64,000 nucleotides of DNA from JABSSA01 sp039984715 (lineage in GTDB: Bacteria; Pseudomonadota; Alphaproteobacteria; Rhodobacterales; Rhodobacteraceae): the NCBI GenBank assembly GCA_039984715.1, contig JBDWUA010000015.1, positions 248,001 through 312,000 of the forward strand, given 5' to 3'. Both the position numbers and the translations under genes were made by a program. Below, piece by piece: positions 9,036 to 18,102 of the stretch; the first letter of the stretch is position 1, and the number at the start of each line of letters is the position of its first letter. The notes under the pieces are model-generated. The model saw only the letters and a program-made list of their open reading frames with translations, did no database searches and was not told where the DNA came from.

Positions 9036-9463
9036 TTACTTGGTAGATAGAAATCAACTTTGAGACTGATCAGTTTCGCACTTTCTGCATGCGCGTGTTT
9101 ACGTTCACTAGGAACCGCCAACGGCGGTAGCTTTCATTGAGCTACACTGATGACTTCCCACTACAACGCGTTTTGTGTGCGCAACGAAAGTCTTCTTTTT
9201 CAGGCCGCAGTGCAGCAACTGTTATTGGCCAACGGCTGCTTAGAGCCGACGTTTAGAGATCCATTTAAGAGCCTCTCCAGACCGGACAATAGTACGCGCC
9301 GCCGCAAAACTAATCAGACCAAGTCATGCGGCCTCTAAGCGTGTAACAGAGCCGTCAGTAAGGTGGGTTTTAACTCATCTTACGTTGTTGCATCAGTCAC
9401 AACAGCAAAATAACTTTCCATTGTATCCAAGGATTGACCTATGGCCTGCGTCTAACCACCGTG
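9036..9463. other. Non-coding stretch with repeat pieces; promoter region of the sigma factor
   Basis: No gene is supported. Near 9117 is AACCGCCAACGGCGGTAGC, a short inverted repeat, and near 9231 AACGGCTGCTTAGAGCCGAC, a piece of the dispersed repeat family. The promoter of the downstream ECF sigma operon should lie at the right end; I cannot assign its elements with confidence. Confidence 0.4.
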
Positions 9464-10006
9464 ATGCGTATGATAACAAGCGACGAAGACCTCGCGGCGG
9501 CGGCTGCAAATGGCGACGGACAGGCTTTTGCCAGCCTGCTTGATCGCCATTACGATCGTCTATTTGCCTTTTGCTTCAGATTGACTGGCGCACGCGCCGA
9601 AGCAGAAGATCTTTGCCAAGATATATGCGCAGCCCTGCCCGCCAAACTCGCTAGCTATCAACGCCGCGCAAAGGTCACAACATGGCTTTACCGCGTCGCC
9701 GTCAACGCAGCACACGACAGGCGGCGCAAACGCGCCACTTACGTCAAAGCAACAACTGGCTGGGGTGATTGGGAAACCAACCGTACCGCCGCAAACCACG
9801 ACAGCAACGCACAAATCGATTGGCTGACCCAAGCGATGAACCAATTGACCGACGACCTACGCGACACACTTGCCCTTGTGCTTGATGACATGACCCATGC
9901 CCAAGCCGCCGAGGTGTTAGGCGTCAGCGAAGGCACCATCAGTTGGCGCATTTCAGAAGCCAAAAAAGCCCTACGAGCGATCAAGGAAAAGGAGGACGTG
10001 GCATGA
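9464..10006 (+). CDS. ECF-type RNA polymerase sigma factor
   Basis: A 180-residue extracytoplasmic-function sigma factor. The sigma-2 region shows LLDRHYDRLFAFCFRLTGARAEAEDLCQDI, which includes the core-binding helix. Sigma-4 shows ALVLDDMTHAQAAEVLGVSEGTISWRISEAKKALR, a helix-turn-helix that reads the -35 element. The frame opens at 9434, but the ATG at 9464 or 9470 gives the usual ECF length (MRMITSDEDLAAAAANGDGQAF). The stop overlaps the next gene by four bases (ATGA), so sigma factor and vWA protein are translated together. That is the standard layout for an ECF factor with its regulator. Confidence 0.9.
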   Translation: MRMITSDEDLAAAAANGDGQAFASLLDRHYDRLFAFCFRLTGARAEAEDLCQDICAALPAKLASYQRRAKVTTWLYRVAVNAAHDRRRKRATYVKATTGWGDWETNRTAANHDSNAQIDWLTQAMNQLTDDLRDTLALVLDDMTHAQAAEVLGVSEGTISWRISEAKKALRAIKEKEDVA

Positions 10007-12183
10007 ACAATGACCTAGACGACCTCAAGGCCATGATGGACACAGCAACGCCCCGGCCCGATGCGGCACGACGGGCGGACGATCTAGCATTGGCGCAGAA
10101 AAATTTCGATGACTTCCAAGGATCGCGCGATGGCCTGCGTCCTACCCCTGTAACCGAGGCAAAGGGCCTCTGGACAGGAGTTAAGACCATGCTGAACACA
10201 TTCACAACCAAAGGTGGGTTGACCGCAACCACAGCACTTGTCGCCGTTGGGTTCCTCTACATCGTCCCTCAAGTCATGGATGGCGGGCCGGAAAGCCGTG
10301 CACGCGATCTTGGAACCGACTTGATTATCCCGACTGCAGAACCCGTCGCGCCAGTCCCAATTCCACCTACCATTAGTCAAATAGACCCACAATTGCGCGA
10401 CAGTAATGAGGATAAAATTGGAGAGTCCTTTGCCCACACCTCGGGGCAGCCCACTGTCAACCAAGAGGCTCCTCAGGTCGAAATGGCCGAGCTCGCAGCT
10501 CCACAGGAAACCGAAATCGCGCCAACCGAACGGCAGCACGTGGAACCATTACGCGAAATCACGCCCCCACAGGTACGAAACCGTAATGTCGATTTTCAAG
10601 GATTCGGCATAGAAGGCGAACAAACCGAAGGGGTAGCGCCTGATGCGGCTCTGTCTGCGACGGTTTCTCCAGCACCAGAAGATCGCCTACTTTTAAATAC
10701 CACTGGCTCAGCTCGTATAGGACTAGGTTATGCGCCTGACGGCATTGTGCAAAAAAGACCCACAGAAGATCTCTTAATTGACCCGCAGTCCGACACAGAA
10801 ACCTTCTCAACCGAAACTCCCAACGCCCTCAAAATTACCTCTACGGAACCTGTCTCTACCTTCTCCATCGACGTGGACACGGCAGCTTATTCGGTCGTGC
10901 GTTCGTCTCTCAACCGGGGCCAACACCCCCCCACACAGGCGGTTCGGATCGAAGAGCTGATCAATTACTTCCCCTACGATTACCCAACCCCCGACACGGG
11001 CGAGGCGCCATTCCGCCCGACGGTCAGCACCTTCCAGACCCCATGGAACACAGACACCCAACTGGTGCACATCGCCCTCCAAGGTCAAATGCCCGCGTTG
11101 GAGGATCGACCGCCACTGAACCTTGTGTTCCTCATCGACACTTCGGGTTCCATGAACCAACCGGATAAGCTGCCATTGCTGAAGCAATCCTTCCGGTTAA
11201 TGCTGGACCAATTGCGTCCACAAGATGAAGTCGCCATCGTCGCCTACGCAGGATCAGCGGGCCAAGTCCTTGCCCCGACCCCGGCATCTGATCGGTCCGC
11301 GATCATTGACGCCATCGACACCCTACGACCGGGCGGCGGCACCAACGGGCAAGGCGGGTTGCAACAAGCTTACGCAATGGCCGAGACAATGTCAGAAGAC
11401 GCTGAAGTTGGCCGCATCCTGCTGGCCACAGACGGGGATTTCAACGTTGGCATCAACAGCCCTGACGCGCTCAAGGATTTCATCGCCGACAAACGGGATA
11501 CGGGCACCTACCTGTCTGTCCTTGGTTTCGGTCGGGGCAATCTGGACGATGCAACGATGCAGGCATTGGCGCAAAATGGGAACGGCACAGCGGCCTATAT
11601 CGACACATTGTCAGAGGCACAAAAAGTGCTGGTGGATCAGCTCTCTGGTGCATTATTCCCCATCGCAGGTGACGTGAAAGTTCAGGTGGAATTCAATCCT
11701 GCACAAATCGCCGAATACAGGCTAATCGGATATGAAACGCGTGCGCTAGCACGTGAAGACTTCAACAATGACAAAGTCGACGCAGGCGAACTTGGGGCCG
11801 GTCATGCGGTGACGGCCATCTACGAAGTCACCCCCGTGGGCAGCCCGGCACAGCTCAGCGATCCGCTACGCTATGCGCCAAACACTGTCGCAAGCCAATC
11901 AGACGAAATAGGGTTTGTGAAACTGCGTTACAAAGAACCAGGCGAAGACGTCAGCCAATTGTTGGAAACACCGATCGTCGGACAATCCATTCCTGGAACA
12001 GAGGCGAATTTTGCCGCAGCCATCGCCGGTTTCGGGCAATTACTCCGGGATGATCGGTATCTCGGCGATTGGGGCTACGATGACGCCATAGCATTGGCCA
12101 ACGCGAACCGAGGCGAAGATGCCTTCGGTTACCGAACAGAGGCGGTGCAACTGATGCGACTGGCACAAAGTCTGTCACGCTAA
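10003..12183 (+). CDS. Membrane-anchored von Willebrand factor A protein (YfbK-like), possible anti-sigma
   Basis: A 726-residue protein starting at the ATG that overlaps the sigma factor stop; the longer open frame from 9943 would overlap the sigma gene by 64 bases and is not preferred. Residues 1-71 are polar and probably cytoplasmic, and 72-91 (GGLTATTALVAVGFLYIVPQ) form one membrane span. A Pro/Glu-rich linker follows, then a YfbK-type vWA domain with its N-terminal flank (FSIDVDTAAYSVVRSSLNRG) and the metal-ion-dependent adhesion site DTSGSM near residue 379. A C-terminal DUF3520-like region ends at LMRLAQSLSR. The cytoplasmic head next to an ECF sigma gene suggests that this protein holds the sigma factor at the membrane and that the vWA part senses an envelope signal. 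That is inference. No classical zinc anti-sigma motif (HxxxCxxC) is present. Confidence 0.82.
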   Translation: MNNDLDDLKAMMDTATPRPDAARRADDLALAQKNFDDFQGSRDGLRPTPVTEAKGLWTGVKTMLNTFTTKGGLTATTALVAVGFLYIVPQVMDGGPESRARDLGTDLIIPTAEPVAPVPIPPTISQIDPQLRDSNEDKIGESFAHTSGQPTVNQEAPQVEMAELAAPQETEIAPTERQHVEPLREITPPQVRNRNVDFQGFGIEGEQTEGVAPDAALSATVSPAPEDRLLLNTTGSARIGLGYAPDGIVQKRPTEDLLIDPQSDTETFSTETPNALKITSTEPVSTFSIDVDTAAYSVVRSSLNRGQHPPTQAVRIEELINYFPYDYPTPDTGEAPFRPTVSTFQTPWNTDTQLVHIALQGQMPALEDRPPLNLVFLIDTSGSMNQPDKLPLLKQSFRLMLDQLRPQDEVAIVAYAGSAGQVLAPTPASDRSAIIDAIDTLRPGGGTNGQGGLQQAYAMAETMSEDAEVGRILLATDGDFNVGINSPDALKDFIADKRDTGTYLSVLGFGRGNLDDATMQALAQNGNGTAAYIDTLSEAQKVLVDQLSGALFPIAGDVKVQVEFNPAQIAEYRLIGYETRALAREDFNNDKVDAGELGAGHAVTAIYEVTPVGSPAQLSDPLRYAPNTVASQSDEIGFVKLRYKEPGEDVSQLLETPIVGQSIPGTEANFAAAIAGFGQLLRDDRYLGDWGYDDAIALANANRGEDAFGYRTEAVQLMRLAQSLSR

Positions 12184-12800
12184 TGCACGGGCTCAGAATT
12201 GTTAGTGGGATATATGAACGAGGGAACTATCAAGTGATCCTGGAGAACGGAGCGAATTTTGATTTCTATAAAGACCGGGGTAGAAACTCTCGCTCCAGCA
12301 ACCGTGTGCTTCGATGATCTCATGGCGCCGAAACACAGGGTGCACGTAAGTGACTTGACGACACTCCTTCATGGCGCGCACGCGCGCACGTTTTGTAAGA
12401 GCCTTGTACGCAGCCTTATCACTTAGAAATTTGCGTCACGTGGAGGATGGGCCCCATTAAAAATGGGAAGATTGCCGCGGGGCCTGGGCGTTTTTCGCCA
12501 GTCTTGTCGATACCTGTAAGCTAAACGGAGTCGAGCAGTGGGCATATTTCAGTTGGTTATTTGAGAAAGCCGAACAGGGTTTTCCTGTTGAACGGTACAG
12601 TGAGCTCTTGCCATGGCATTGCCCGACGGGGTGGTTTGGGGGCGAGAAATTTGGTTGAAATGGCGGAAACCGGACTTTGAATGCTGCCATCTCGGGAATG
12701 ACAGTGAGAAACACAACCATTTTCCACCTGCTGCAACCATAGTTCTTGCTTTGATTTTCTTTCCGCATAAATCAATCAAAGATCCGTAGGAGAAACCACG
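12184..12800. other. 617-bp stretch without a recognised gene
   Basis: A small minus-strand frame at 12202-12372 (56 codons; VHPVFRRHEIIEAHGCW, then ESFYPGLYRNQNS) reads like protein and stays open upstream to about 12435 without a start. It could be a remnant; I do not recognise it. TAGGAG at 12787 is the ribosome binding site of the TniQ gene, eight bases before its TTG start. I see nothing else. Confidence 0.35.
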
Positions 12801-14633
12801 TTGTCAGCTTTACTCATCGCTTTTGATCTTTTGCCGCGCGAGACAGCAACGTCTTACATGTCACGGCTGGCCTCGGCAAACGGGATGGATGCCGCAACTC
12901 TCGGACGTGAGACAGGGATAAACTTTAGCGATGTAATCAATGGTGACAGCAGCGCTTTGGCAGGCCTAGCTGTACTGGGGGCGACTGACCTGGAACAGCT
13001 CGCCGCTTGGTCATACCTTCATCAAGACAGCCGACACTCCCTGTTCAGAGGTGAAACGTTTCTCGGCAAGGCAGTGAAGAACCCACAGGTACGCGGTTGT
13101 ACGGCCTAGTTACAACAAGATGAGGCCCGTCATGGCGCAATGTATTTGCGCGGTCATTGGTCTATCCCCCATGTGAGCGCTTGCGTTGAACATGGTTTGC
13201 CGATGGTTCAGCTCTGGAGAGAACCCAGAATCTACCCTCGTTATGATTGCGCTAAACAATTCGACAACATCAAAGATCACGTATTGCGGGGTGACTTAGA
13301 TCCTCAACCCAGAAAGATAACCGATTTTGATAAGTGGCTGGACAACCGCCTTTCTGAAGGGAGCGGTGACGTCTGGCTCGATCAGTTCCCGTTGCATGCA
13401 GCAGCGACGTTCTGCCATTTTCTAGGCCATGCATTGTTGCGCCACCTCACGACAGCGCCATCTCGCGTGCGTCGTGATGATCGCTGGCTTGTCTATGAGC
13501 TAGGTTTCAGAGTTGCTTCACAAGGTGAACTGGCAATTCGCCGGGCCCTTCGTGACCTCCAAGAATTACCTGGCGGCCCGAGTGACGGTCCCCAAAAGCT
13601 CTTTCCAATTCTCTATGAACGGCTTTCCCGAGAACACCTTCATGACCCGGAATACGATGAGTTTCGCCGCGTCGTTCGTGAACATCTTCTCGAGACATGG
13701 CCGCTTGGACCAGGAGATGAGCTCTTTGGGGAGCCGATCACTAAACGACACTTACACTCGATAAAGACGGCCTCCAGGGCAACAGGCATTGATGCGCGCC
13801 GCCTTCGAAAAACGCTCGAAGCTGAAGGCCTGTTGAGTGAAGCTATGCGACAACGTCCCGATGCGTGGGCCTTGTTTGACGCCGCTAATGCCCAGCAATT
13901 TCTTTCAGAAGCAAAGACACTTGTTGATGCCAAGGCATTTCAAGAGGCCATGTGTATGTCACGGTCCCAGTTTAACCTCCTTGTTGCCGACGGGGTCCTG
14001 GTACCCGCGGTCCCTGATGCGAACGTAAAAGCAATTTGGGATCCTATGGCCGGGGCAAACTTGATCGACCAACTCCTCAAAGGCGCTGTCCTTCTTCGTA
14101 AAGCACAGCACAGTTGGTGCCATATCGGCAAGGCTACAGCCCGGTTGAAGATCGGTCCAGGGATCTTAGCAAGAGCCATTATCGACGGACGCCTCACAAG
14201 CGTAGGAAATCACGCAGATTTCGACGACTATGCTGCGGTTTATGTTGATTTCGAGGCCGTGCAGGCTCTTTTTGATAACGATGGACCGAGGGCGATGTCA
14301 CTCGAACGGTTTGCAAAATCGGCCGGCATCAACCAGCCAAGTCGCCTCAAACGCCTCATTAAGAATAGGCATACGACAGCGACAAGAATGCAGAACCCAA
14401 AGACGAAGGCTCAACAAGATTACATCACAGACGAAGATTCCGCGAATTTTCATGAAAGGTATTTTACTCCAAGGACCATGGCCCTCCACTTTGAGCAGAG
14501 CTGGCAAAAGATTTCCGCGCAGATGCGGCGTCGGTCAATTCGCGCTTTTTCTCCAGATGGAGAAGACTACGGGAGCATTTATTTGCGTGCCGACGTACCG
14601 ATTGACAATGAGTACAATCATTTCCTAATCTAA
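12801..14633 (+). pseudogene. TniQ-family protein interrupted by one in-frame TAG
   Basis: TTG start with AGGAG eight bases upstream. Codons 1-102 encode a TniQ N-terminus (LPRETATSYMSRLASANG, WSYLHQDSRHSLFRG). A TAG at 13107-13109 interrupts the frame, and the same frame then runs on for 508 codons with no shift: LQQDEARHGAMYLRGHW, IPHVSACVEHGLPMVQLW, then a long helical C-terminal part with a helix-turn-helix-like region. In TniQ proteins this place reads CPxCLxxD, a zinc knuckle. Here it reads GCTA-stop-LQQD, so the stop stands at the second cysteine. TniQ proteins serve target choice in Tn7-like elements, but no tnsA, tnsB or tnsC is nearby, so this is a solo TniQ. It is called a pseudogene because translation should end early; a downstream start is possible. 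Confidence 0.75.
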
Positions 14634-15120
14634 AGAATCTCACACTAATGAAATGGTCGATTACACTTTTCCAGTCTCGAACAGCGACAAGCGGCGGCTG
14701 CGGCTTTTGCTTGGCACTAAAATGAAGCCGCGTTTCGACGGAGGTCAGATACAATAGAACGTCAATTCGGTCGTCGATGAAACACGTGATCCGCAGGGTC
14801 TCGCAAATGGGTGCCTTGTCCTTTCGTTCCCGGCAAAAATACAGGTTCTCTTTGGAAATTCCTGCTCGCGAGAAAAAGGAATGGTGGTCGAGCCACTCCT
14901 TGGTTTTCGCCTCGGTTTTCGGACCACATTTTGAAACCAGGAACACATTTTCGTGGAATTTGGTATCGGCAAGGAAGCGGATTGAAGTGGCTGCCGCCTC
15001 AACCTCTGGCGTGTTTAAGTAGTTTCCGCCAAAAAACGAGGTGTCGGCATGGTGCCCAACCTTCTTCATGATCACCCCACCGATATCAAGTCCGAGCCGA
15101 TCAATTTGCATAGCGGTCAT
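14464..15120 (-). CDS. HAD-like hydrolase, possibly with an abnormal C-terminus
   Basis: A 218-residue protein. The N-terminus LGLDIGGVIMKK resembles HAD motif I, but the second acidic residue of DxD is replaced by Gly, as in some HAD-like phosphatases and pseudo-enzymes. FLVSKCG fits motif II with its Ser, and CFIDDRIDVLLYL fits motif IV with the Asp pair. The HAD part ends near residue 160 (DWKSVIDHFI). The last 55-60 residues are rich in Arg and Ser and lie antisense to the end of the tniQ gene with about 170 bp of overlap, so the original stop codon was probably lost. The substrate is unknown. Confidence 0.6.
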   Translation of the reverse strand: MTAMQIDRLGLDIGGVIMKKVGHHADTSFFGGNYLNTPEVEAAATSIRFLADTKFHENVFLVSKCGPKTEAKTKEWLDHHSFFSRAGISKENLYFCRERKDKAPICETLRITCFIDDRIDVLLYLTSVETRLHFSAKQKPQPPLVAVRDWKSVIDHFISVRFFRLGNDCTHCQSVRRHANKCSRSLLHLEKKRELTDAASARKSFASSAQSGGPWSLE

Positions 15121-15166
15121 AATCTGGTCCCTTCTTTTCCGAACCTACGATTTGGGGTTAATCGGC

Positions 15167-16477
15167 TCACGGTCTAATCCTAACAGGCCAGCTATGGGCG
15201 CGCGGCGACGGCTTTTGGCGAAAGACCGATTGGGCCATATTGCTGAGACCGGCACTAGTGCCTGCTTGCCTCAACATCTTAAGTCCAGAGAAATCGACGC
15301 TGACCCCGCCACAGCTGGCAAAAACCACCCGTAGGTTTTTCGGCCCTTGGTTTCGGTCTGTAATGCTGGCGTCTTCGGGCCAACGGAAAATGCGCGATAC
15401 GCCCGAAAATTGATCGGGGACGTCATATAGCGCTTCCGCGTGCGAATTGATCAGCCAATTCGGTGTGTATCGAGCTGTTTTGAACGCGTTTTCGGAGGTC
15501 AAGAATTTAGCCAACAATCCCCAACGAAAAACATCGTCCAATTCCTTTAGAATTGAAAGATCAGGGCGTTCGATGAGGCGCGAGAAGTTCTTAGTCATGT
15601 CGCATGAAAACGACCGCGCTACAGAATTGATCTGCCCATTGGCACTGATTTGACCGCTCGCGTCGAGATGTTCGGCTTCGTCCAGCAATGCAACGTTGGC
15701 CCGGCGGAATAGAAATAACCCATCATCTTCAAGAACTTCATGAACACCAGCCGTAAACCAGTAACGCGTCAGGCTACCAGAACCAAGCGATCCCTGTTCA
15801 AGAAACGACGACAGATTGCGTTGGAGAACCGATGGCACGCCCGGTATCTTCATCTGTCCATTCGACAGATATTTAAGCATCACATCGGCTTGCATCATTT
15901 TCGCAGAGGGGCTGGTTCCATGCGGAATTCCGAGGGTTTTTGCGTACATAGGCGTGCTGCAAATCCGTGGCCAATGAGTGGTGTAATCCTCCAGCTGCGA
16001 TGTCTGCGCCAGTTTGCTAATCGCGGCAATAGCCTCGGGGATGGGGTCAATCGTCACGCCTGCGGAGGTGATTGTGCGCGTGATCACAACCCGGCCTGTC
16101 GCGTCAACACTTTGGGTTTGTGGTGCGTACATATGGAGCGCGTGACGCAACATGACGATGAGATCGTCTATGTCCAAGGGGCTAAGGCCCGCTGATTTTC
16201 GGCCCAGCAGAATGATGTCGCCGGAAGGGTCAACCATGAAGCCGTCCAGCCGCTTTAATCCATAAAGTCGCCGGGCATCCTGGCCACATTGCGCGACGGA
16301 CGCACACCGTTTGAGGCTGCGTTCGATCGCGGCGAGGGACACCACAAAGTTGATTTGGTCTTGCGAGACGACCGTATCAGGGGCGCAGTCATTGATTGTA
16401 CTTTGGGCCAAAGTCAGCACCGGGAATGCGACGGCCAGCAAGGCGATGATGGCTAATTTTCGCCAAAGCCTCTTCAT
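15167..16477 (-). CDS. Secreted protein of unknown function (DUF1598-like segment)
   Basis: A 436-residue exported protein, start at 16477 (MKRLWRKLAIIALLAVAFPVLTLAQ, a Sec signal peptide cleaved near LAQ). This start overlaps the upstream gene's stop (ATGA), so the two are translationally coupled; the longer frame from 16516 would overlap more and lacks reason. Residues near 80-110 (LKRLDGFMVDPSGDIILLGR, then LDIDDLIVMLRHAL) resemble the core of DUF1598 proteins, which have no known role. The rest is a soluble, mixed domain with scattered Cys. The C-terminal tail is basic. It is likely periplasmic or surface-exposed and probably works with the protein encoded just upstream. Confidence 0.65.
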   Translation of the reverse strand: MKRLWRKLAIIALLAVAFPVLTLAQSTINDCAPDTVVSQDQINFVVSLAAIERSLKRCASVAQCGQDARRLYGLKRLDGFMVDPSGDIILLGRKSAGLSPLDIDDLIVMLRHALHMYAPQTQSVDATGRVVITRTITSAGVTIDPIPEAIAAISKLAQTSQLEDYTTHWPRICSTPMYAKTLGIPHGTSPSAKMMQADVMLKYLSNGQMKIPGVPSVLQRNLSSFLEQGSLGSGSLTRYWFTAGVHEVLEDDGLFLFRRANVALLDEAEHLDASGQISANGQINSVARSFSCDMTKNFSRLIERPDLSILKELDDVFRWGLLAKFLTSENAFKTARYTPNWLINSHAEALYDVPDQFSGVSRIFRWPEDASITDRNQGPKNLRVVFASCGGVSVDFSGLKMLRQAGTSAGLSNMAQSVFRQKPSPRAHSWPVRIRP

Positions 16478-18048
16478 GGGGTTATCCTGCATCCGCCAGC
16501 GGCTTTGGGGTCGCAAGACCCGATCCGGCTGCGCAGACGCGACAGATTTGATTGCTTGGGTGTTGCGCCATGTTGGATTGTCACCCCTCCGGTTTTAGGG
16601 ACAGCCCATGGACTTTGAGCCGGCTTTGAGGTATTGAGACTGTATAGTCGGCGCAGCGTTTCTTGGACCGGTTTTGGCGGGTAGTAGAGCTTCATGTCGA
16701 GGTCTTGCTGAAACCCATAGGCTTTGGCGGGCTCAACCAAATGCCTTGAAAAACGATCCTCGGCCAATTGCTTGATAAGATCTTTGCCAACGTCTTTTGC
16801 AACGCCAGACAGGTTCAACCGAGGTGTGCCAATCAGAAATACAGGCACGCGTCGCGCCGGAAGTGGGGCCGCGGAGGCCCGAAGATGAAAGCCAAATGGG
16901 GTAGAAATTGCCGTCGTCTCGAACCGCATACCGGGACGCGGTATGTGCAAAATGCCGGGCTTGATCGGCCTTACTATATTGTCGGTCACGATTTTTGACG
17001 TCGTTTTCGCCAGTGATCGGGTGAACAGGATTGTCGAATATAGATCAGCCGGAGGCTCGGTGGCCGCTCTTAATGTGTCCACGATGGATTGGTCAGTAGC
17101 CCGCCAGATCGGTGCCTGCCCCCATGACACCGCCGCATCGAGTAATATTCCCGTCACAGGCTTGTCACGCAACGCCCATTGAACCGGATAGCGGGCGAAT
17201 TCTGTTGCCAAGAGCGTCGTTGTTAAGGCCCATTGTTCCATAAAAGCCTGAGCGTCCGCAAGAGTTGCACGGGCCTCTAGCGGTTCGAGTTTTGGCAGTT
17301 TTCCAATAAATTCTTGGTAGTAGGGATCGGCGCTTTGGTAAGCTCCGCTGGTCCAATAGTCCTCACGATTGCCAACGCCCGCCAACCCTGCCTGTGCAAT
17401 GCGTTGATTTCGGTAGATTATTTCCCACGATTTACGCAGGAAACGGTCGTTTAGCGACAAAGACATATGCCAGTGCGGGCCGTATTTTTGATGCCAGCGC
17501 GGGTGTTGTGGGCGCAGGTCCGTGCGAAATCCGGCTCCGGTATGCGTCCAGATTATCGGCCGCGCGAGCGGCGCGCGTGTGCTGACATAACCCTGATCGG
17601 ACAGGATCGACGTTAATTCGGCTTTTTCATTGAAACGAAAGATCGAAAGTCCGGCAGCACCGTTTGGCACGATCACCACCCGCCAGGACGGCACCATTTG
17701 CGAAGCTTCCGGCAATCGTTGCACAGGTTCGTCAAAACCAAGCCGGAAAAGGCGACCCGTTTCATCAAAGACTGCAAAATCTCGGGCGTTTTCTCGTCCA
17801 AGCGTGCGTGCTGGCAAAACGGCGATCTGTTCGGTGGATGCTGCGAGATCAATTCTGAGGAGTGTGTTGGCCGAACGGTCATAAATCAACCGATCACCGT
17901 CCGGCAACAGGACAAGGGTTTCCGGGCTGTTGGGCAAGTGCCAATAAGCGGGGTTTGTCGATGTTTTGGTGAAATCAAGAGCTGTCGCAGGAACTGTCGT
18001 CAGCGCGACCGAAACAAGACTGCGGCACAAACAAGCTAGAATTGACAT
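16474..18048 (-). CDS. Secreted protein of unknown function
   Basis: A 524-residue exported protein with a signal peptide (ILACLCRSLVSVALTTVPATA). Residues 30-150 show a beta-rich pattern of repeated short strands (TLVLLPDGDRLIYDRSANTLLRID, DFAVFDETGRLFRLGF), like a small beta-propeller or quinoprotein-like fold. The later part is helical and Arg/Pro-rich with no motif I recognise. Its stop overlaps the start of the following secreted protein by four bases, so the two form a unit. It begins 55 bp after the SorC-like regulator gene and may be co-transcribed with it. Confidence 0.65.
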   Translation of the reverse strand: MSILACLCRSLVSVALTTVPATALDFTKTSTNPAYWHLPNSPETLVLLPDGDRLIYDRSANTLLRIDLAASTEQIAVLPARTLGRENARDFAVFDETGRLFRLGFDEPVQRLPEASQMVPSWRVVIVPNGAAGLSIFRFNEKAELTSILSDQGYVSTRAPLARPIIWTHTGAGFRTDLRPQHPRWHQKYGPHWHMSLSLNDRFLRKSWEIIYRNQRIAQAGLAGVGNREDYWTSGAYQSADPYYQEFIGKLPKLEPLEARATLADAQAFMEQWALTTTLLATEFARYPVQWALRDKPVTGILLDAAVSWGQAPIWRATDQSIVDTLRAATEPPADLYSTILFTRSLAKTTSKIVTDNIVRPIKPGILHIPRPGMRFETTAISTPFGFHLRASAAPLPARRVPVFLIGTPRLNLSGVAKDVGKDLIKQLAEDRFSRHLVEPAKAYGFQQDLDMKLYYPPKPVQETLRRLYSLNTSKPAQSPWAVPKTGGVTIQHGATPKQSNLSRLRSRIGSCDPKAAGGCRITP

Positions 18049-18102
18049 GTCACCCTCTCCTTTACTGCGCCTCCCAGTATATCACGTCACAAAAGCCCCG
18101 GA

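Noticed and set aside
12801..14633. A Tn7-like transposon or CRISPR-associated transposon based on TniQ
   Set aside because: There is no tnsA, tnsB, tnsC, Cas gene, repeat array or attachment site nearby.
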